Of a stretch of DNA of 54,897 nt, positions 45,322-54,703 are shown in pieces. Position 1 is the stretch's first letter, and each line of letters starts with the position of its first letter. The position numbers and the translations under genes are program-made. Source of the DNA: JAGQRJ01 sp041402045 (GTDB lineage: Bacteria; Planctomycetota; J058); NCBI GenBank assembly GCA_041402045.1, contig JAWKSZ010000057.1, positions 1 through 54,897 on the forward strand. Reading direction: 5' to 3'. The notes beneath the pieces are model-generated. The model was not told where the DNA came from. It ran no database searches and saw only the letters and a program-made list of their open reading frames with translations.

Positions 45322-45620
45322 CGCGGCGACCCGGGACCAGGGGCGCCAGGGCGAAGCTTCGTCTACGCCGCGCACCCCGCTCAGCGGGCAGGGCTGGCGC
45401 GACTCGAACCTCAGCGCGCCTACGGGGGTCGACCCCGCCCCTGCGCGACATGGACGCGGTGCACCCGAGAGCGGGGGAGTTCGTGGTCAAGGGCCTGCAG
45501 TTCTACAACGGGCGCGGGACCCGCTCGCTGCCCAAGCAGGCGATCGACTTCAACGACCTGAACCCCTGGGCCGACCCGACCTTCGCCGCCGGTGTGCAGG
45601 AGTGGGACCACGACGTGGGC
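45165..45620 (+). other. Cluster of single-base frameshifts inside the protease-PHP gene
   Basis: Reading across three frames recovers a continuous PHP-domain sequence: TNVLPGLPIGAHMLLYGAKD (45170-45230), WLRGPGNPNIDVDLFT (to 45309), LLNDAATRDQGRQGE (from 45310), FVYAAHPAQRAGLARLEP (45358 on; AHP is PHP motif III), MDAVHPRAGEFVVKGLQFYN (45450 on), then MAEYQRILTSTLEY (from 45625). At least five indels are needed, mostly in runs of G or C. This looks like base errors rather than decay, because coding quality is high on both sides. Confidence 0.65.
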
Positions 45621-47022
45621 GGGCATGGCCGAGTATCAGCGGATCCTGACCTCGACCCTGGAGTACGCCTTCACGAGCGACCCCGAGACCCGCTTCGTGC
45701 GCAAGATCTACGCGGCGGCGGGCTCCGACGCCCACGGCGACTTCAACTTCTCCACCGGGCGCACCGCGACCCCGATCAGCCTGAACTCGACCTTCAGCGT
45801 GGGAGACGAGGCGCTCTACCGCGCCCGGACCTACGTGCTGGGCGAGGGCAAGCAGGGCTCGACCCACGCCGAGCGCTGGATGGCCGCCTACGCCGACGGC
45901 AACACGGTGCTCACCGACGGGCCGCTGGCGGTGTTCGAGCTCGACGCCCAGAGCCGCTGGGACAGCGTGAACCTGCGCTGGCACGACCAGAGCGAGCTGG
46001 CCGAGAACCCCGACGGGCGGATCGGCGGCGACGGCCCCCTGGACGGCGGACGCACCGCGCTGATCAAGCGCGGGAGCGCGGCGCCCCGCTGGCGCTACCG
46101 CTACGGCTCGAGCGCCGAGTGGGGCCCGATCGCGGCGCTCAAGCTCTACAAGAACAGCGTGGGCCAGCCCAACCCGACCGTCAGCCGCAACGGCTACGAG
46201 CACCCGGTGGGCGTGGCCGACTTCGGCCTGGCCGGCGCCGACGCCTGGCACGAGCGCGGCCTGGACCCCGCCCAGGAGGGCCCGGTCGACGCGATCACCG
46301 CGTTCCAGCTCGGCGCCTACACCGGCGTGGACCCCGACCAGCAGGACCTCGGCCCGGAGAACTACCGCGCCTGGACCAACCCGATCTACGCCGTGCCCTA
46401 CGACGTCACGATCGACGCCCGGGCCGACCCGAACTCGCGCCAGATCATGCCCGGCGAGCTCACGGTGACCTTCACCTTCGACGTGTCCATGGACCCCGCG
46501 GCCTACCAGGTCGAGCTCAAGCCGCTGGACAACGGCGGGGTCTCGACCGACGGCACGATCGCGCCGGTCGCGATCCTGGGCCCGGTCACCGGCAGCGGCT
46601 GGTCGGATCGCCCGGGGATCAAGAACAGCGTGCTGACGCTGACCAACGCCGCGCCGATCTCGCTCCGCGTGCCGGCCTATCCCGCGGCGGGGCGCGCGAC
46701 CTTCGTCGTCTACTTCAAGGACGCCCCCCGCGACGCCGCGGGCAACGCCCTGAACCGGATCGCCGAGACCTTCGAGACCCTGGGCTTCGGCGGGGGCACC
46801 CCGACCGCGGCCAGCAGCTCGGGTGCGGGCTCGGGCTCGACGGCGGCCACCAGCTCGAGCAGCGGGACGACCGCCCCAGGCGCCACCGCCGTGGCGGGGG
46901 CGACGGGGACCGCCCGCCGCGGGAGCAGCAGCGGCTGCAGCCTGAGCGACGAGGCGTCGACGCCCTGGCCGCTGCTGGTCCTGGCGGTGTTCGCGCTGGG
47001 CGGGCTGCGCCGCCGGCGCTGA
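45592..47022 (+). CDS. C-terminal part of the protease-PHP protein with MYXO-CTERM-like anchor
   Basis: A 476-residue open frame continuing the gene that starts at 42160; it has no start signal of its own. It opens with the end of the PHP domain, including motif GSDAHGDFN (about residues 44-52) that supplies the last metal ligands. A middle region of about 300 residues (about 90-400) has no fold I can name, and includes a beta part with an Ig-like MPGELTVTFTFDVSMDPAAY. A Ser/Thr/Ala/Gly-rich linker follows, and the final tail is SGCSLSDEASTPWPLLVLAV, then FALGGLRRRR: Cys, hydrophobic helix, arginine cluster. That tripartite end resembles MYXO-CTERM/GlyGly-CTERM sorting signals that a rhombosortase- or myxosortase-type protease processes, leaving the protein on the cell surface. 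Confidence 0.8.
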   Translation: MCRSGTTTWAGMAEYQRILTSTLEYAFTSDPETRFVRKIYAAAGSDAHGDFNFSTGRTATPISLNSTFSVGDEALYRARTYVLGEGKQGSTHAERWMAAYADGNTVLTDGPLAVFELDAQSRWDSVNLRWHDQSELAENPDGRIGGDGPLDGGRTALIKRGSAAPRWRYRYGSSAEWGPIAALKLYKNSVGQPNPTVSRNGYEHPVGVADFGLAGADAWHERGLDPAQEGPVDAITAFQLGAYTGVDPDQQDLGPENYRAWTNPIYAVPYDVTIDARADPNSRQIMPGELTVTFTFDVSMDPAAYQVELKPLDNGGVSTDGTIAPVAILGPVTGSGWSDRPGIKNSVLTLTNAAPISLRVPAYPAAGRATFVVYFKDAPRDAAGNALNRIAETFETLGFGGGTPTAASSSGAGSGSTAATSSSSGTTAPGATAVAGATGTARRGSSSGCSLSDEASTPWPLLVLAVFALGGLRRRR

Positions 47023-47083
47023 GCCCCGACACGGGTCCACGTCGACCCCCCTCGCTAGACTGACCGGCGAGGGGGTCGGAACC

Positions 47084-48130
47084 GTGGGAGTTCGAGGGCG
47101 CTGGGGCTGGGTCGCGCTGGGGGTGGTCGGGGCGTGCGCGCTGGCGCAGCCCGCCTGGGCTCAGGGCGCGAAGGCCGCGCAGCGCACCTTCGACCAGCAG
47201 GCCTTCGAGCTCGGCCTGCGCTTCGTCGAGGCCCAGCTCGCGGTGTCCGAGGCGCTGAGCCCCGACGCGCAGGCCCTGCGCGATCAGAGCTGGGCCGCGG
47301 GCCGGCTGGTGTGGCTGGCCCACGAGGCCCAGGTCGAGGTCCTGGCCCGGCGGCTGGAGGCGGACCCGCAGGCCACCCTCGCGCTCGAGCGCGCGCTCCC
47401 TCGGGGCACCGAGTTCGAGTACCGCGTGCGCTTCAGCGGCCTCGCCGCCGTGCACTCGGGCGTGTTCCGCCACGTCGTGCGCCCCGACGCCGGCGCCTGG
47501 CGCTACGAGACGACCTACGAGCGCTCGGGGCTGCACCACGCCCTCGAGCGCGCCCAGGCGGCGGGCTTGAACGCGCTGCGCGCCGAGGCCAGCCGCGCGG
47601 TCCCGCCGGGCTACGAGGCGCGCTGGCGCGACCTGGTCCAGGCGGCGGAGGCGCGGCTCGCGCCCGCGAAGATCGTCGAGCGCTACGCGCTGCGGGGCGA
47701 GGTCGAGAACCAGGTCGAGGCCCAGGTGGCCGACGTGCGCCGGGACCTGGGCGAGGGGCTCGCGAGCCTGCTCTCCTGCCGGGGACGGCGAGCTGGTCCC
47801 CGGCTGCGCGAGGTCGGCGGGGTGCGCGTCCCGGTGTTGGACTGCGCGATCACCCCCCAGCGAGCCCACGAGCCGGCTCCGCCAGCGGATCGAGGGCCCG
47901 ACTGGGCCGATCGCGCGCCAGCCCTGGCCCCGCCGACGCGGCTGGAGGTCAGCGTGTCCCTCGAGCCCCGGTGCTCGAGCGCCTGCGGATCGAGTGGGCG
48001 CGACCTGCGAGGTCGTGCTCGTGGCTGCCCGGCGTCCGGGGAGCCGGGGCGTCTGCTGGGAGTGAGCCGCAGCTCCGCACGGCGCAGGCGAGGGAGACCT
48101 CAACCGCCAAGGCCGCCAGCTCCGCGCTGA
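47084..48130 (+). CDS. Secreted protein of unknown function, 3' end disrupted
   Basis: Open frame of 348 residues, reliable for about the first 255. Signal peptide residues 1-26 (ALGVVGACALAQPAWA). The body is mixed alpha/beta (LERALPRGTEFEYRVRFSGL, VHSGVFRHVVRPDAGAWRYE). After about 47770 the frame drifts: the intact C-terminus lies in a second copy at 48393-48614, reading PSEPTSRLRQRIEGSDWADR, then LEVSVSLELPVLERLRIEWG and ending GEPGRLLGE before a TGA. The first copy at 47858 has the same sequence with several G/C deletions. No family recognised. GTG start, 62 bp after the giant gene. Confidence 0.6.
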   Translation: MGVRGRWGWVALGVVGACALAQPAWAQGAKAAQRTFDQQAFELGLRFVEAQLAVSEALSPDAQALRDQSWAAGRLVWLAHEAQVEVLARRLEADPQATLALERALPRGTEFEYRVRFSGLAAVHSGVFRHVVRPDAGAWRYETTYERSGLHHALERAQAAGLNALRAEASRAVPPGYEARWRDLVQAAEARLAPAKIVERYALRGEVENQVEAQVADVRRDLGEGLASLLSCRGRRAGPRLREVGGVRVPVLDCAITPQRAHEPAPPADRGPDWADRAPALAPPTRLEVSVSLEPRCSSACGSSGRDLRGRARGCPASGEPGRLLGVSRSSARRRRGRPQPPRPPAPR

Positions 48131-48687
48131 CCCAGCGTCGGCACCCGGTTTCATCAGGGCGACGGGCCGGACCTGGCGGGCCTGCCCAACCCGACTAGCG
48201 TTGGGCGGAGCCTTGGCTCGGCGGCCTTGGCGGTTCACATCCTTCGCCGGCCGCGTCGCGATTCGAGCGCCTGCGGATCGGTGGGGGCGCGACCTGCGAG
48301 GTCGTGCTCGTGGCTGCCCGGCGTCCGGGGAGCCGTCTGCTGGGGAGTGAGCCGGAGCCCGCAGGCGAGGCGAAGACCTGAACCGCAGGCCGCCCAGCGA
48401 GCCCACGAGCCGGCTCCGCCAGCGGATCGAGGGCTCCGACTGGGCCGATCGCGCGCGCCAGCCCCTGGCCCCGCCGACGCGGCTGGAGGTCAGCGTGTCC
48501 CTCGAGCTCCCGGTGCTCGAGCGCCTGCGGATCGAGTGGGGGCGCGCGACCTGCGAGGTCGTGCTCGTGGCTGCCCGGCGTCCGGGGGAGCCGGGGCGTC
48601 TGCTGGGGGAGTGAGCCGGAGCTCCGCAGGCGAGGCGAAGACCTGAACCGCCAAGGCCCTCCGCGCTGACCCAGCGTCGGCACCCGG
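47858..48687. repeat. Imperfect triplication of a gene end and its downstream sequence
   Basis: Copy 1 (47858-48148) and copy 2 (48395-48687) share CGAGCCCACGAGCCGGCTCC through GACCCAGCGTCGGCACCCGG, about 290 bp. Copy 1 lacks about a dozen single bases, nearly all in G or C runs (GGGCCCGAC against GGGCTCCGAC, GAGTGGGCGCGACC against GAGTGGGGGCGCGCGACC). A partial third copy lies at about 48262-48392. Family B repeat arms separate the copies. Confidence 0.75.
48204..48240. repeat. Family B repeat arm
   Basis: GGCGGAGCCTTGGCTCGGCG, then GCCTTGGCGGTTCACAT, like the left arm at 33116 but 5-6 bases shorter. A facing arm TCAACCGCCAAGGCCGCC lies at about 48100-48117. Confidence 0.55.
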
Positions 48688-48753
48688 ACCAGGGCGAGCG
48701 GGCCGGACCTGGCGGAGCCTCCCTTCGCTCTCAACCACACGACGCTAGCGTTG

Positions 48754-48792
48754 GGCGGAGCCTTGGCGCTCTTGGCGGCCTTGGCGGTTCAC
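48754..48792. repeat. Family B repeat arm
   Basis: GGCGGAGCCTTGGCGCTCTT, then GGCGGCCTTGGCGGTTCAC, the best match to the arms at 33116-33264; a facing arm TGAACCGCCAAGGCC is at 48644. Just after it, at 48821-48846, GGGGCA is repeated four times. 48615-48885 holds no gene. Confidence 0.6.
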
Positions 48793-48885
48793 TTCCTTCG
48801 CCGGCCGCGTCGCGATTCGCGGGGCAGGGGCAGGGGCAGGGGCAGGGAACTCCGCAGGAGCCAGAGCGCGCTGAAGAGCCCCCGC

Positions 48886-49941
<1,056 letters not shown>

Positions 49942-50030
49942 GGGCGCGCTCCTTGGTGGCGCCTGGGCGCCGCTGCTCGCCCGCGAGGCGGGCGAAGGGT
50001 CAGGGAAGGAAGAAGGGCCGCGGGGTGCCG

Positions 50031-51047
50031 CTACTGAGCGCGGATCGAGAGCGTGCTCAGGCGCTTGCCCTCGAAGTAGATCCGCCCGGTGCGGTGCACG
50101 AGGCCGAACAGCTTCGCCGCGTAGGTCAGCTCCGCCTCGCCAATGCTCGGCGCGTCGAGCACGATCTCGAGCACGCCGTCGTGGTCGCGGTAGGCCTCGG
50201 GCTTGTAGCGGTCGAAGTCGAAGTTGGGCGCCAGGGTCCGCGCGCGCTCGAGGAAGCCCTCGGCGGGGGCGTAGGGCACGTCCTCGTTGAGCACGCTGCG
50301 GGGGGCGACGTGCAGCGCCACCACCCACTCGTAGTCCTGGACGCGCTTGCCCTCCTCGTAGGGCTGGTTCAGCGCGACGACGTCGATCCCCTCCATGACC
50401 GGCGCGGGCTCGCCCGCGGGGGCCTCGCCCGACCACTCGGCGTCGAGGCCGGAGTCGAGCTGCAGGTCGCCCAGACCGAGGCCCTCGAGGAACGAGGGCT
50501 GGGGCGGCAGGTAGCTCGGGGGACCGACCTCGCGCTCCTCCTGCTGAGGGGCCTCCTCGACCCGCCGGGCCAGGAGGTGGAACACGGGCTGGTCGTGGAA
50601 CAAGGCGCCGTAGAGCCGGGCGACCTTGCCCGCGCGGTTGTTGCCGAGCATGCGCTCGAGCGCGGCCAGCACGCGGATCACCGGGCGCGAGTGCTGGAAG
50701 ATCCGCTGGTCGGTGGCCACCGCCACCAGGGCCAGGGTGTCGAGCAGGCGGTTGTGCTCGCGGCGGCTGGCGCCGAGCTGGTGCCGATCGAGGACGGCGG
50801 AGAGCTCCTCGGCCCAGCCGCGGAGCTCGTCGAGGGGGATCCGCCCCGAGACCGCCGAGGCGATCCGCGAGCGCACGTTGGTGCGATCCAGGCGCACCCG
50901 AGGCAGTTGCTCGGGGAGCTCCGCCTCGCACATGTCGGCGAAGGTGCGGTAGCCCGACGCCGTGGCCAAGCGCACCGCCTCAGCGGGGCGCAGCTCACCG
51001 ACGATCAGCCGCTCGAGGGCCTCTTGCAGGTCGACCTGGCTCTTCAT
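50031..51047 (-). CDS. Protein of unknown function, coupled to the HEAT-repeat protein
   Basis: A 338-residue soluble protein. Residues 1-165 are helical (LIVGELRPAEAVRLATASGY, LDTLALVAVATDQRIFQHSR), 165-210 an acidic/proline linker, and 215-338 a beta-rich domain (GIDVVALNQPYEEGKRVQDY, YKPEAYRDHDGVLEIVLDAP). No motif I can name. It starts 10 bases after the stop of the upstream membrane protein gene, so they form a two-gene unit. Confidence 0.75.
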   Translation of the reverse strand: MKSQVDLQEALERLIVGELRPAEAVRLATASGYRTFADMCEAELPEQLPRVRLDRTNVRSRIASAVSGRIPLDELRGWAEELSAVLDRHQLGASRREHNRLLDTLALVAVATDQRIFQHSRPVIRVLAALERMLGNNRAGKVARLYGALFHDQPVFHLLARRVEEAPQQEEREVGPPSYLPPQPSFLEGLGLGDLQLDSGLDAEWSGEAPAGEPAPVMEGIDVVALNQPYEEGKRVQDYEWVVALHVAPRSVLNEDVPYAPAEGFLERARTLAPNFDFDRYKPEAYRDHDGVLEIVLDAPSIGEAELTYAAKLFGLVHRTGRIYFEGKRLSTLSIRAQ

Positions 51048-51057
51048 GCGTGGTTCT

Positions 51058-51987
51058 TCACTTCCCCTCGCCGGCGTCCTCGGGGGCGCCGGGTTCGGTG
51101 TCCTGAGCAAGGGAGGCCTTCCACTCGGCGTGGCTCGGGGTCCCCTCGGGTCGCTCGCCGCCGTGGGCGTCGAACCAGGCCTCGAGGGCCTCGAGGCTCG
51201 CGTCGCGGGTGGCGAGGGGTGCTTCGGGGTCGTAGGGGACCCCGTCGGGGAACCCGTCGCCGACCACCGCCTCGACTCCGGCCGTGCAGGCGCGGCGCAC
51301 GAGGACCGGCGGGCCGTCGTCGCCGAGGCGGTTGTTGCGCAGCCCCTGGATGAACGGCCAGGCCCCCGGCACGCGGACCTCGAGCTCGTGGGTCATGCCC
51401 CCGAGGTCGCGGACCTGCTGCATGGCGACGGCGCGGCTCACGAGGTCCTGCTCGTAGTTGGCCTTGTCGAGGATCATGTTCGCGACCTCGGCGGGCGGAT
51501 CGAACTCCCGCTTGGCACGGCTGTGCAGGAGCACGTAGACCATGCGACGCACGCGGGCGTCGGGGTCCTCGGCGGCGACCAGCAAGGCCTGTTGCGCGTC
51601 CTCTCCGGGGACCTGCTCCAGGACCCGGAGCATGCCCAGCCGGAACAGGACCTTGTCTTCGCGGATCGCGTCGAAGCGCGCGCCCTCGACCAGCTCGTCG
51701 CGCACCATGGAGACCACGTCGTTGCTGTCGGCCAGGTCGACCAGGGCCTCGACCGACGCCTGCACCTGCTGCTGGTCGCCGGTGTCCAGGGCCTGCTTGA
51801 GGTTGCCCAGCTCCCAGTTCACGCGAATCCCGGGCAGCCGCCACGCGAGCAGCACCATGGCCAGGATCCAGGCGCCGACGCAGAGCCCGACCAGGACCTT
51901 GTCGACGCCCGGGTTGGCGTCGTCCTCGGTCTCGGAGGGAGCAGGGGTCTCAGGAGCCGGAGAGGGGGTCGAGGCAGCGTCTTCCAC
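51058..51987 (-). CDS. Single-pass membrane protein with HEAT-like repeats
   Basis: A 309-residue protein: Pro/Glu-rich N-terminus (1-28), transmembrane helix about 30-50 (VLVGLCVGAWILAMVLLAWR), then helical repeats (LVDLADSNDVVSMVRDELVE, LLVAAEDPDARVRRMVYVLL) typical of HEAT/ARM proteins, and an acidic tail. Such repeats are protein-interaction surfaces. GTG start at 51987. It precedes the unknown gene at 50031-51047; a joint role is inferred from spacing only. Confidence 0.75.
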   Translation of the reverse strand: MEDAASTPSPAPETPAPSETEDDANPGVDKVLVGLCVGAWILAMVLLAWRLPGIRVNWELGNLKQALDTGDQQQVQASVEALVDLADSNDVVSMVRDELVEGARFDAIREDKVLFRLGMLRVLEQVPGEDAQQALLVAAEDPDARVRRMVYVLLHSRAKREFDPPAEVANMILDKANYEQDLVSRAVAMQQVRDLGGMTHELEVRVPGAWPFIQGLRNNRLGDDGPPVLVRRACTAGVEAVVGDGFPDGVPYDPEAPLATRDASLEALEAWFDAHGGERPEGTPSHAEWKASLAQDTEPGAPEDAGEGK

Positions 51988-52123
51988 GCCTCAAGACTAC
52001 ACCGGGGTGGACGCCTCCGTCAACGCTGCCAGGGCCCGTGGCGCGCGAGCAACTCCATGAAGCTCCCGCATTTGCGTTGCGCATTCGCCACCCGCAGCGC
52101 ATCCTTGGCGCGCGGAGGACCAC

Positions 52124-54703
52124 GTGGGCGGTCGTGAGGAGCAGGGGTTGGGCGCCTGGGCGGTCCCGCTGCGCGAGGCGCGGGAGCCCGCGCGGGTGGG
52201 GGAGAAGGCCGCGCGCCTCGGCGCGCTGCTGCGCGCCGGCTTCACCGTGCCCGAGGGCTTCGTCGTGGGGGCCGAGGCCTGGGACGCCTTCCGCGCGCGC
52301 GCCCTCGGCGACGCCTCCCTGGAGCTGCCGGGGGTCGACCGCGAGGAGGCGCTCGGCCGCCTGGCGCGACGCTGCCTCGAGGCCCCGTTGCCCCTGGAGC
52401 TGAGCCAGGCCCTCGCCGCCGGCCTGCGCGGGCTCCCCGGCCCCTACGCCGTGCGCTCCTCGGCCCCCGGCGAGGACGGGAGCTCGGCCAGCGCCGCGGG
52501 GCAGTTCCGCACCGTGCTCGGGGCGGCCGACCCGGCGCAGGTCCGCGCGGCGCTGCGCCGGGTGTGGGCCTCGGTCTTCAGCCCTGGAGCGGACGCCTAC
52601 CGCGCGCACCTCGGCGACGCCCCCGCGAGCATGGCCGTTATCGTGCAGCGCCTGCTCCCGGCAGAGCGCGCCGGGGTCGCCTTCCTCCAGGGCTCCCGGG
52701 TCGTGATCGAGGCCGTGCACGGGCGGGGAGAGCGCCTGGTCGACGGGAGCGCGACCCCCGAGCGCCACGAGCTCGAGCTGGGCGAGTCGCTGCCGACTCC
52801 GCCGCGCACGGCGGTGTGCGGCGCCTCGCTCCTCGCGGAGCTGCGCGAGCTGTGCGCCGCGCTGCGCGACACCCTGGGGGGCGACCTGGACGTGGAGTGG
52901 GCCCACGCCGAGGGTCGGCTGTGGGTGCTCCAGGCCCGCCCGCTGACCCGCGCGCTCCCCGCGGGGGCGACCGGGCGGGTGTGCTGGACCGCGGCCAACA
53001 CCCAGGAGGCGCTGCTCGAGCCCGCCACCCCGTTGACCTGGTCCGTGCTCGAGCCCCTGGTCGAGGCCGGACGCCGGGACCTGTTCCGCGCCGCGGGGTT
53101 CAGCGAGGTGCCGGGTCCCGGCTACATGCGCCTGTTCGGCGGGCTCCCCTACTTCAACCCGGACTACTTCCGGCGCTTCCTCGAGCAGATCCCGGGCATG
53201 CCCCAGGAGCTGTTCGACGAGCTCTTGTTCGGGACCGCGAGCGGCAGCGTGCAGTTCCGCTTGCCCGAGGTCACCCCGCGCACCCTGCGCCTGGCCGGGC
53301 TCTACGGGCTGTGCCGGGTCGCGGCCCGCGAGCGGTTCGAGGTCTTCGCCCGCGTGTTCGACGCGCGGCTCGCGCTGCGCGCGCGCCGCGCCCTGCACAC
53401 CCTCGACGACGCCAGCCTGCTCCGGGAGCGGCGCGAGGTCACGGAGCTCGCCGAGGGCGCGTTCCGCCGGCACGTGGCTGGCACCGCGGTCGCCGCCGCG
53501 GGCTACCTGCTGCTCGACGTGTTCCTGCGCTGGTCCGGCGCCGAGGACGCCTTCCCGGGTCGCCTGGTCGGGCGGCTCACCGCAGGGGCCAGCGGGAACG
53601 CCGTGGCCGAGAGCAGCGAGCGGCTGGAGCAGATCGCGCGGGCGGCGGCCCAACGACCGCGGCTGGTGGCGGCGCTGCGCCAGGGCGCGGACCTGCCCCA
53701 GCTCGACGCGCTGGTCCCCGAGGGCCGCTGGTTCGTGGGCGAGGTCGAGGACTTCCTCGCGCGCTACGGGCACCGGGCCGAGAAGGAGGCCGAGCTCTCG
53801 GCCCCGCGCTGGGCCGACGACCCCACGATCGTGCTCGAGATCCTCACGACCTTCGTGGAGGCCGCGCGCGGGCAGGGCCACGGACTGCGCCGCCTGGCGC
53901 AGCGCGAGTCGGCCCTCGAGCTGCGCGCCCGCGAGCTCGCCGACGCGGTCAGCGCCTGGCTGCGCGACCACGCCCCCGCCGAGCGGCTGGTCCCCTGGCG
54001 CCGCGCGACCTTCCGCGCGCTGCTGCGCGAGGCGCGGCGCTATGCCCCCTACCGCGAGAACCTCAAGGACCGCGCGCTGCGGGCGCTGCACCGCCTGCGC
54101 CAGGTGTTCCTCGAGGGAGGCCAGCGGCTGGCCGCCCGGGGGGCGCTGGAGCGCGCCGACGACGTGTTCTACCTCGAGCTCGCCGAGTTCGAGGCCGCGC
54201 TCTCCGGCGGCGGCGACGCCCTCGCCCCGCGGGTGCGCGCCCGCCGCGCCGAGCGCGAGCGGCAGCTCACCCAGGAGGCGCCGCGGCTGGTGATCGAGGT
54301 CCCGGGCCAGCCCCCGCGCCCGATCTACGCCGGCGCGGCGGAGCGCCTGCTGCAAGGGGTCGGGGTCTCGGCGGGCACGGTCACCGGGCGCGTGCGCGTG
54401 CTCAAGGGGCTCGAGGAGGCCAAGCGCGTGCAGCCGGGAGACGTGGTCGTGGCGCGGGTGGTCAACGCCGCCTGGTCGCCCTTGTTCCACCTCGCGGGCG
54501 CGGTGGTGGCCGAGGTCGGCGGCGCCTTGAGCCACGCCGCGATCGTGGCCCGCGAGTTCGGGGTGCCCGCGGTGTTCGGGGTCAGCGGCGCGACGTCCTT
54601 GCAGGACGGGGTGCGCGTCACCGTCGACGGCGACCTTGGCCTCGTGACCCTGGCCCCCGAGCCCGCCGCGCCGAGCGGCGGCGCCGGCTGCTCCCGCGGC
54701 TAG
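52124..54703 (+). CDS. PEP-utilizing dikinase-type enzyme (rifampicin phosphotransferase / PEP synthase-like)
   Basis: An 859-residue protein. N-terminal PPDK/PEP-synthase ATP-grasp domain (about 20-290: VGEKAARLGALLRAGFTVPE, YAVRSSAPGEDGSSASAAGQ, AVIVQRLLPAERAGVAF, WVLQARPLTR). Long middle region (about 295-760) as in rifampicin phosphotransferases. C-terminal phosphohistidine domain (about 770-850) with swivelling His804 in GGALSHAAIVAREFGVPAVF. There is no PEP-binding TIM barrel, which excludes pyruvate phosphate dikinase. Length equals that of Rph enzymes, which move a phosphate from ATP via His to an antibiotic; other substrates are equally possible. GGAGGA precedes the GTG. Confidence 0.85.
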   Translation: MGGREEQGLGAWAVPLREAREPARVGEKAARLGALLRAGFTVPEGFVVGAEAWDAFRARALGDASLELPGVDREEALGRLARRCLEAPLPLELSQALAAGLRGLPGPYAVRSSAPGEDGSSASAAGQFRTVLGAADPAQVRAALRRVWASVFSPGADAYRAHLGDAPASMAVIVQRLLPAERAGVAFLQGSRVVIEAVHGRGERLVDGSATPERHELELGESLPTPPRTAVCGASLLAELRELCAALRDTLGGDLDVEWAHAEGRLWVLQARPLTRALPAGATGRVCWTAANTQEALLEPATPLTWSVLEPLVEAGRRDLFRAAGFSEVPGPGYMRLFGGLPYFNPDYFRRFLEQIPGMPQELFDELLFGTASGSVQFRLPEVTPRTLRLAGLYGLCRVAARERFEVFARVFDARLALRARRALHTLDDASLLRERREVTELAEGAFRRHVAGTAVAAAGYLLLDVFLRWSGAEDAFPGRLVGRLTAGASGNAVAESSERLEQIARAAAQRPRLVAALRQGADLPQLDALVPEGRWFVGEVEDFLARYGHRAEKEAELSAPRWADDPTIVLEILTTFVEAARGQGHGLRRLAQRESALELRARELADAVSAWLRDHAPAERLVPWRRATFRALLREARRYAPYRENLKDRALRALHRLRQVFLEGGQRLAARGALERADDVFYLELAEFEAALSGGGDALAPRVRARRAERERQLTQEAPRLVIEVPGQPPRPIYAGAAERLLQGVGVSAGTVTGRVRVLKGLEEAKRVQPGDVVVARVVNAAWSPLFHLAGAVVAEVGGALSHAAIVAREFGVPAVFGVSGATSLQDGVRVTVDGDLGLVTLAPEPAAPSGGAGCSRG

